From positions 1-16,882 of the forward strand of contig RFTR01000022.1 in the NCBI GenBank assembly GCA_009923345.1: DNA of 16,882 nucleotides, in the 5' to 3' direction. Within the stretch, counting starts at the first letter, position 1, and every line of letters begins with the position of its first letter. Below are positions 12,559 through 16,882 of the stretch, piece after piece. The position numbers and the translations under genes are program-made. A model generated the notes under the pieces. It made no database searches. It had not been told where the DNA came from and saw only the letters and a program-made list of their open reading frames with translations. The DNA comes from Betaproteobacteria bacterium (GTDB lineage: Bacteria > Pseudomonadota > Gammaproteobacteria > Burkholderiales > Burkholderiaceae_C).

Positions 12559-15123
12559 ATGTCTTTTAAATTACTGACCTCTATTTTTGGCAGCCGTAAT
12601 GATCGGATGCTCAAAACCTATCGCAAAACCGTCGCGCAGATCAACGCATTAGAAAGTGCCTTGGAATCCTTGAGCGATGAAATGCGCACAGGTGAAGGTA
12701 AAACCTTGACCGCCACTTTGCCTGTTTACCTCAATGCCTTGACTGGAAAAGGCGTGCATGTGGTCACTGTGAACGATTACTTGGCCAACCGCGATGCACA
12801 GTGGATGGGCCGTTTGTACAACTTCCTAGGCCTAACTGTTGGCGTGAATTTGCCACAAATGCCGCGCGCAGACAAACAAGTTGCTTACCGCGCAGACATC
12901 ACCTACGGTACCAACAACGAATTTGGATTTGATTATTTGCGCGACAACATGGTCTATGAAGTAGAAGACCGTGTGCAGCGTGGTATGCATTACGCCATCG
13001 TCGACGAGGTGGACTCGATTCTGATCGACGAAGCCCGTACACCGCTGATCATCAGCGGACAAGCCGAAGACCACACAGAACTCTATGTGGCCATCAACCA
13101 AGTCGTTCCCATGTTGACCCGCCAAGTTGGCGAGGAAGACCCACGCACGGGCGAAGGCATCATCACACCTGGTGACTTCACCGTCGACGAGAAATCGCAC
13201 CAAGTGTTTTTGACCGAACAAGGCCACGAGAAAGCCGAGAGCTTGCTCAATAGCCGTGGCCTCTTGCCTTCAGGTGCATCGCTGTATGACCCCGCGAATA
13301 TTAGTTTGGTACACCACCTGTATGCGGCTTTGCGTGCCAACCATCTCTACCACCGCGACCAACACTATGTAAACCAAAACGGCGAAATTGTGATCGTCGA
13401 TGAATTCACTGGCCGATTGATGACAGGTCGTCGTTGGAGTGACGGTTTGCACCAAGCCGTTGAAGCCAAAGAAGGTGTGCCGATTCAGGCGGAAAACCAG
13501 ACCATGGCTTCCATCACCTTCCAAAATTATTTCCGCCTCTACAAAAAGCTGGGCGGTATGACGGGAACGGCAGACACCGAAGCCTACGAATTCCAAGAGA
13601 TCTATGGCCTTGAAACCTTGGTGGTGCCACCCAACCGTATCAGCCGCCGTCAAGACCAACTCGACCGCGTTTACAAAACCACCGCAGAGAAATACAAAGC
13701 CGCGATCGACGATATCCGTGAGTGTTACGAGCGCGGCCAACCCGTTTTAGTAGGTACAACCTCGATTGAGAACTCAGAGCTCATTGCAGAGATGTTGGAC
13801 AAGGCCAAGTTGCCACACCAAGTGCTCAACGCCAAGCAGCACGCGCGTGAAGCCGACATCGTGGCCCAAGCTGGCCGCGCCAAGATGATCACCATCGCCA
13901 CCAATATGGCAGGGCGTGGTACTGACATCGTGTTGGGCGGTAATGTTGAAAAACTCATAGCTGAAGTCGAAGCCAATACGTCGCTGGATGATCAAGCTAA
14001 GAAGCAGCAAATCGATGCCTTGCGTGTGCAATGGACCAAAGACCACGAGCATGTGAAGTCTTTGGGTGGCTTGCGCATCATCGCTACCGAGCGCCACGAG
14101 TCGCGACGTATTGACAACCAATTGCGCGGACGCTCTGGCCGCCAAGGTGATCCAGGTTCCTCACGCTTTTATTTGAGCTTAGATGATGCGTTGATGCGCA
14201 TCTTTGCGGGCGAGCGTGTCAAAGCCATCATGGAGCGCTTGAATATGCCTGAGGGTGAGGCGATTGAAGCGGGTATGGTGACGCGCAGTATTGAGAGCGC
14301 GCAGCGCAAAGTAGAAGCGCGTAACTTTGATATCCGCAAACAGCTGCTCGAATACGACGACGTGTCGAACGACCAACGCCGAGTGATTTATCAGCAGCGC
14401 AACGACATCTTGGATGCGTCTGATCTCTCCGCACAAATTGCAGGTTTGCGTGAAGGCACTTTCGTCGAGTTGGTGCGCCAGTATGTGCCCGAAGAATCGG
14501 TAGAAGAGCAGTGGGACGTCGCCGTTTTGCAACGCGTCTTGGCGCAAGAGTGGCAAATCGAGTTGCCCTTGGTTGACATGGTCAAAGACGCTTCGGCTAT
14601 CACTGATTCAGACATCGTCGACCACGTGGTCACTGCTGCTAACCAGGCCTTCCAAGCTAAAGTGGACCGCGTTGGCTTAGACCAATTCACGCCCTTCATG
14701 CGTGTGGTGTTGTTGCAAAACATTGACAGCCATTGGCGCGAGCATTTAGCGGCGTTGGACTATTTGCGCCAAGGTATTCATCTGAGAGGTTACGCTCAAA
14801 AGCAACCCAAACAGGAATACAAGCGCGAAGCATTCGAGTTGTTTGGCCAGCTGCTCGACATGGTGAAGGTCGAAGTTACGCGTGTTTTGATGACAGTGAA
14901 GATCGAGTCAAACACCCAAATCGAACAGGTCGCGCAAGACTTGGAAGACCGTGCAGAAAAAATTCTCAACGTCACATACACCGCGCCTAACGAATCGGGC
15001 GAAGCCGAAACAACGATGGATGCAACCACGTTCGCTGAGAAGTTTCCGGTGGTGGGACGTAACGAACCGTGCCCTTGTGGCAGCGGTAAGAAGTACAAGT
15101 TTTGTCATGGCCAGTTGAGCTAA
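12559..15123 (+). CDS. secA: Preprotein translocase ATPase SecA, with a 60-residue internal deletion in NBD1
   Basis: SecA is the ATP-driven motor that pushes unfolded preproteins through SecYEG. This 854-residue frame is unbroken and mostly standard. The N-terminus (SFKLLTSIFGSRNDR) is normal to Asp40/Glu41, then it jumps straight to MRTGEGKT, Walker A, with Lys48 at the E. coli Lys108 position. About residues 41-100 of E. coli numbering, including the MRHFDVQ Q motif that recognises adenine, are missing. Later parts are intact: GTNNEFGFDYLRDN (117-130), Walker B DEVDS (149-153), the substrate-binding and helicase regions (TNMAGRGTDIVLGG, ERHESRRIDNQLRGRSGRQGD region), and the zinc tail with Cys838, Cys840, Cys849 and His850. 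Adding 60 residues gives about 914, near the family's usual length. Loss of the Q motif would be expected to impair ATP use, so this may be a non-functional or altered SecA, or a sequence artefact. Confidence 0.9.
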   Translation: MSFKLLTSIFGSRNDRMLKTYRKTVAQINALESALESLSDEMRTGEGKTLTATLPVYLNALTGKGVHVVTVNDYLANRDAQWMGRLYNFLGLTVGVNLPQMPRADKQVAYRADITYGTNNEFGFDYLRDNMVYEVEDRVQRGMHYAIVDEVDSILIDEARTPLIISGQAEDHTELYVAINQVVPMLTRQVGEEDPRTGEGIITPGDFTVDEKSHQVFLTEQGHEKAESLLNSRGLLPSGASLYDPANISLVHHLYAALRANHLYHRDQHYVNQNGEIVIVDEFTGRLMTGRRWSDGLHQAVEAKEGVPIQAENQTMASITFQNYFRLYKKLGGMTGTADTEAYEFQEIYGLETLVVPPNRISRRQDQLDRVYKTTAEKYKAAIDDIRECYERGQPVLVGTTSIENSELIAEMLDKAKLPHQVLNAKQHAREADIVAQAGRAKMITIATNMAGRGTDIVLGGNVEKLIAEVEANTSLDDQAKKQQIDALRVQWTKDHEHVKSLGGLRIIATERHESRRIDNQLRGRSGRQGDPGSSRFYLSLDDALMRIFAGERVKAIMERLNMPEGEAIEAGMVTRSIESAQRKVEARNFDIRKQLLEYDDVSNDQRRVIYQQRNDILDASDLSAQIAGLREGTFVELVRQYVPEESVEEQWDVAVLQRVLAQEWQIELPLVDMVKDASAITDSDIVDHVVTAANQAFQAKVDRVGLDQFTPFMRVVLLQNIDSHWREHLAALDYLRQGIHLRGYAQKQPKQEYKREAFELFGQLLDMVKVEVTRVLMTVKIESNTQIEQVAQDLEDRAEKILNVTYTAPNESGEAETTMDATTFAEKFPVVGRNEPCPCGSGKKYKFCHGQLS
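12676..12684 (+). other. Deletion junction inside secA
   Basis: The codons for Asp40, Glu41 and Met42 join sequence that in normal SecA is separated by about 180 bases: the first part matches the LSDE end of the N-terminal helix, the second the EMRTGEGK Walker A loop. Glu41 can be assigned to either side, so the break point falls within these bases, at a GAA codon common to both sides. The reading frame is kept exactly. Coding character does not change across the junction. Confidence 0.75.
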
Positions 15124-15170
15124 TCAACACGCAACCCCTTACACACTTCGATTTCCAAACGAAAACCGCT

Positions 15171-16448
15171 ATGTCTGTTCACCTTGCACCTCCAAGCGCA
15201 GCCCAACTCCACCCCGTCCAAGGTCTGCGCATCGGTGTCGCGCAAGCGGGTATCAAAAAAGCTGGCCGCAAAGATTTAACCGTAGTGTTGATCGACGAAG
15301 GTGCTTCTGTGGGTGGTGTGTTTACGCAAAACCGTTTTTGTGCCGCACCTGTGCAAATCTGCCGTCAGCACTTAGCAGCTACGCAAGCGAAGCCCGACGA
15401 CAAGCCTCTTGGCACTAGCCAAGGTATTCGTGCATTGCTCATCAACACCGGAAATGCCAACGCGGGCACAGGTGAAGAAGGTTTGCAACGTGCACATGAA
15501 ACTTGCGAGGCTTTGGCGCAAGCACTCTCTATTCAACCGCAACAGGTCTTGCCGTTTTCTACGGGCGTGATCATGGAGCCTTTGCCTCATACGCGTATCG
15601 TCGCGGGTTTGCCAGCGGCCATTGCAGCTGCAGGTAACGCGCCCTCTTCACTGCAATGGTTAGATGCCGCAGAAGGCATCATGACGACCGACACCGTACC
15701 CAAAGCCGCAAGCACGCAGACCACGATTGCGGGCAAGACCATCAGCGTGACGGGCATCAGCAAAGGTGCGGGCATGATCCATCCGAATATGGCGACCATG
15801 TTGGGTTTTATGGCCACCGATGCCTGCGTCGCACCTGAATTGATGCATGCTTTGACCTTTGCATTGGCTGAAGGGTCGTTCAACCGCATCACGGTCGATG
15901 GTGACACCTCGACTAATGATTCATTTGTATTCATCGCGACCAACAAAGCAGGGCACGCGCCCATTACCAGTTTGGAGAGTGCAGAAGGCAAGGCATTGTT
16001 CCAAGCCATGTTGCAAGTGGCGCGTCAACTTGCGCAGGCGATTGTGCGAGATGGCGAAGGTGCTACCAAGTTCATCACCGTGCAAGTGGAAGGTGGTCGT
16101 AATAGTGCTGAGTGCTTGCAAGTGGCCTACGCCATCAGCCACTCGCCCTTGGTCAAAACAGCCTTCTTCGCCAGCGATCCTAACCTCGGTCGCATCCTGG
16201 CGGCTGTGGGCTATGCGGGTATCACAGACTTAGACCAAACCAAGATCGATCTTTATTTAGACGATGTGCACGTTGCAGTCAACGGAGGCCGCAACCCTGC
16301 TTACAAAGAAGAAGATGGCCAGCGCGTGATGCAGCAGTCTGAAATCACGGTGCGCGTCGTATTGGGCCGTGGCGCTGCCAGCGAAACGATATGGACTTGC
16401 GATTTGAGCCACGAGTACGTGAGCATCAACGCAGACTACCGCAGTTAA
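15171..16448 (+). CDS. argJ: Bifunctional glutamate N-acetyltransferase/amino-acid acetyltransferase ArgJ
   Basis: ArgJ transfers the acetyl group from N-acetylornithine to glutamate, the recycling step of arginine synthesis, and in many bacteria also uses acetyl-CoA. The 425-residue precursor is made as one chain and cut into alpha and beta parts by itself. The cleavage site is in KGAGMIHPNMATML, between Ala208 and Thr209, with Thr209 as nucleophile. Other family marks are INTGNANAGTG, PFSTGVI, VDGDTSTND and the C-terminal INADYRS. The ATG at 15171 gives the normal N-terminus; the longer frame from 15102 overlaps the secA end and would add 23 unrelated residues. It follows secA after 47 bases and precedes the DUF815 gene by 25. 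Whether this ArgJ is mono- or bifunctional cannot be read here. Confidence 0.95.
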   Translation: MSVHLAPPSAAQLHPVQGLRIGVAQAGIKKAGRKDLTVVLIDEGASVGGVFTQNRFCAAPVQICRQHLAATQAKPDDKPLGTSQGIRALLINTGNANAGTGEEGLQRAHETCEALAQALSIQPQQVLPFSTGVIMEPLPHTRIVAGLPAAIAAAGNAPSSLQWLDAAEGIMTTDTVPKAASTQTTIAGKTISVTGISKGAGMIHPNMATMLGFMATDACVAPELMHALTFALAEGSFNRITVDGDTSTNDSFVFIATNKAGHAPITSLESAEGKALFQAMLQVARQLAQAIVRDGEGATKFITVQVEGGRNSAECLQVAYAISHSPLVKTAFFASDPNLGRILAAVGYAGITDLDQTKIDLYLDDVHVAVNGGRNPAYKEEDGQRVMQQSEITVRVVLGRGAASETIWTCDLSHEYVSINADYRS

Positions 16449-16473
16449 AACTTTTCAATCTTAGATCACCACG

Positions 16474-16882
16474 ATGGCAACCGACATGTCCAGCAGTTTA
16501 GAACGCGTGCTCCAACGCGCAGAAGCTTTGATGCATCGCATCGAGTCGGTGTTGCCTCAACCTTTGCAAGCACCCGACTGGACTGCTAGCGTGGCCTACC
16601 GCTATCGCAAGCGCAGCAGTGGCCACGGTACCTTGGAGCCCGTGCGCCATGTTGCGCAACTGGGTTTGCAGGACCTGAAAGAGATTGACCAGCAAAAAGA
16701 AAAAATCCAGCGCAACACCGAACAATTCGTCAATGGTTTGCCTGCTAACAATGTGTTGCTCACGGGTGCACGTGGCACTGGTAAATCGTCACTTATCAAA
16801 GCCTGCTTAAACACTTACGCCCCACGTGGATTACGCTTGATCGAAGTGGACAAAGATGACTTGGTCGATTTGCCCGACATCA
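16474..16882 (+). CDS. DUF815 family P-loop ATPase, N-terminal part
   Basis: The frame from the ATG at 16474 is open to the right edge (136 codons and one base), so only the N-terminal part is present. A helical segment (about 1-32) is followed by a region with a run of basic residues (YRYRKR, 43-48), then a VNGLPANNVLLTGARGTGKSS stretch, cut here to its key part: Walker A GARGTGKSS at 98-106, Lys104. LRLIEVDKDDLVDLP continues toward Walker B. The gene order secA-argJ-DUF815 fits what I know of Burkholderiales. DUF815 ATPases are widespread and of unknown function. The assignment rests on Walker A, context and the preceding QLGLQDLKEIDQQKEKI stretch. Confidence 0.82.
   Translation, partial: MATDMSSSLERVLQRAEALMHRIESVLPQPLQAPDWTASVAYRYRKRSSGHGTLEPVRHVAQLGLQDLKEIDQQKEKIQRNTEQFVNGLPANNVLLTGARGTGKSSLIKACLNTYAPRGLRLIEVDKDDLVDLPDI

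Noticed and set aside
12559..12720. A frameshift or an alternative start to explain the short SecA N-terminus
   Set aside because: Both sides of the junction are in the same frame and both match SecA; no other frame encodes the missing segment, so it is absent rather than shifted.
13270..13740. Minus-strand open frame opposite secA (156 codons)
   Set aside because: Shadow of secA, no family resemblance.
15587..16009. Minus-strand open frame opposite argJ (140 codons)
   Set aside because: Shadow of argJ, no family resemblance.
1..16882. CRISPR array, insertion sequence, prophage or integration scar
   Set aside because: I saw no spaced direct repeats, transposase or integrase motifs, and no attachment-site duplication of the tRNA-Thr 3' end within the window.

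Overview
The window looks like a chromosomal core region of a betaproteobacterium of the order Burkholderiales, most likely family Comamonadaceae (freshwater relatives of Limnohabitans or Rhodoferax). This rests on protein character and gene order: hisF-hisI-hisE-HIT-tatABC, a DegS/HtrA-type protease, NIF3, pdxA, petABC, sspAB, then secA-argJ-DUF815 ATPase. It is an inference, since no database search was possible. I see no insertion sequence, prophage, integrase or CRISPR array. Every stretch without a gene is under about 140 bases.

Layout. Positions 2-2405 (+) hold the end of a hexose-6-phosphate mutarotase gene, then three steps of histidine synthesis (hisF, hisI, hisE) and a HIT hydrolase. 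Positions 2438-3964 (+) are tatA, tatB and tatC, the twin-arginine exporter of folded proteins. Positions 4016-7017 (+) are a membrane-anchored periplasmic serine protease, a NIF3 metal protein and pdxA for vitamin B6. A good sigma70 promoter overlaps the end of pdxA and drives petA-petB-petC (7086-9894), the complete cytochrome bc1 complex. Two hairpins, the second a strong intrinsic terminator, separate petC from sspA-sspB (9991-11102), which encode an RNA-polymerase-associated regulator and a ClpXP adaptor. tRNA-Thr(TGT) follows with its own terminator. A minus-strand pair (YdcF-like membrane protein and a DUF721/DciA-like protein, 11258-12439) lies divergent to secA (12559-15123), argJ (15171-16448) and the start of a DUF815 ATPase that runs off the right edge.

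How the genes connect. Much of the window serves protein export and its quality control: Tat translocase, a periplasmic protease, the SspB degradation adaptor and the Sec motor SecA. The Rieske protein of the bc1 complex belongs to a family exported by Tat, and its N-terminus here has a Lys-Arg variant of the twin-arginine motif.

The most striking observation is in secA. The reading frame is intact, but relative to my recollection of normal SecA it lacks exactly 60 residues (180 bases) of the first nucleotide-binding domain, including the adenine-recognising Q motif, just before Walker A. The rest is close to standard. It is a genuine in-frame deletion, a sequencing or assembly artefact, or a SecA variant worth testing.
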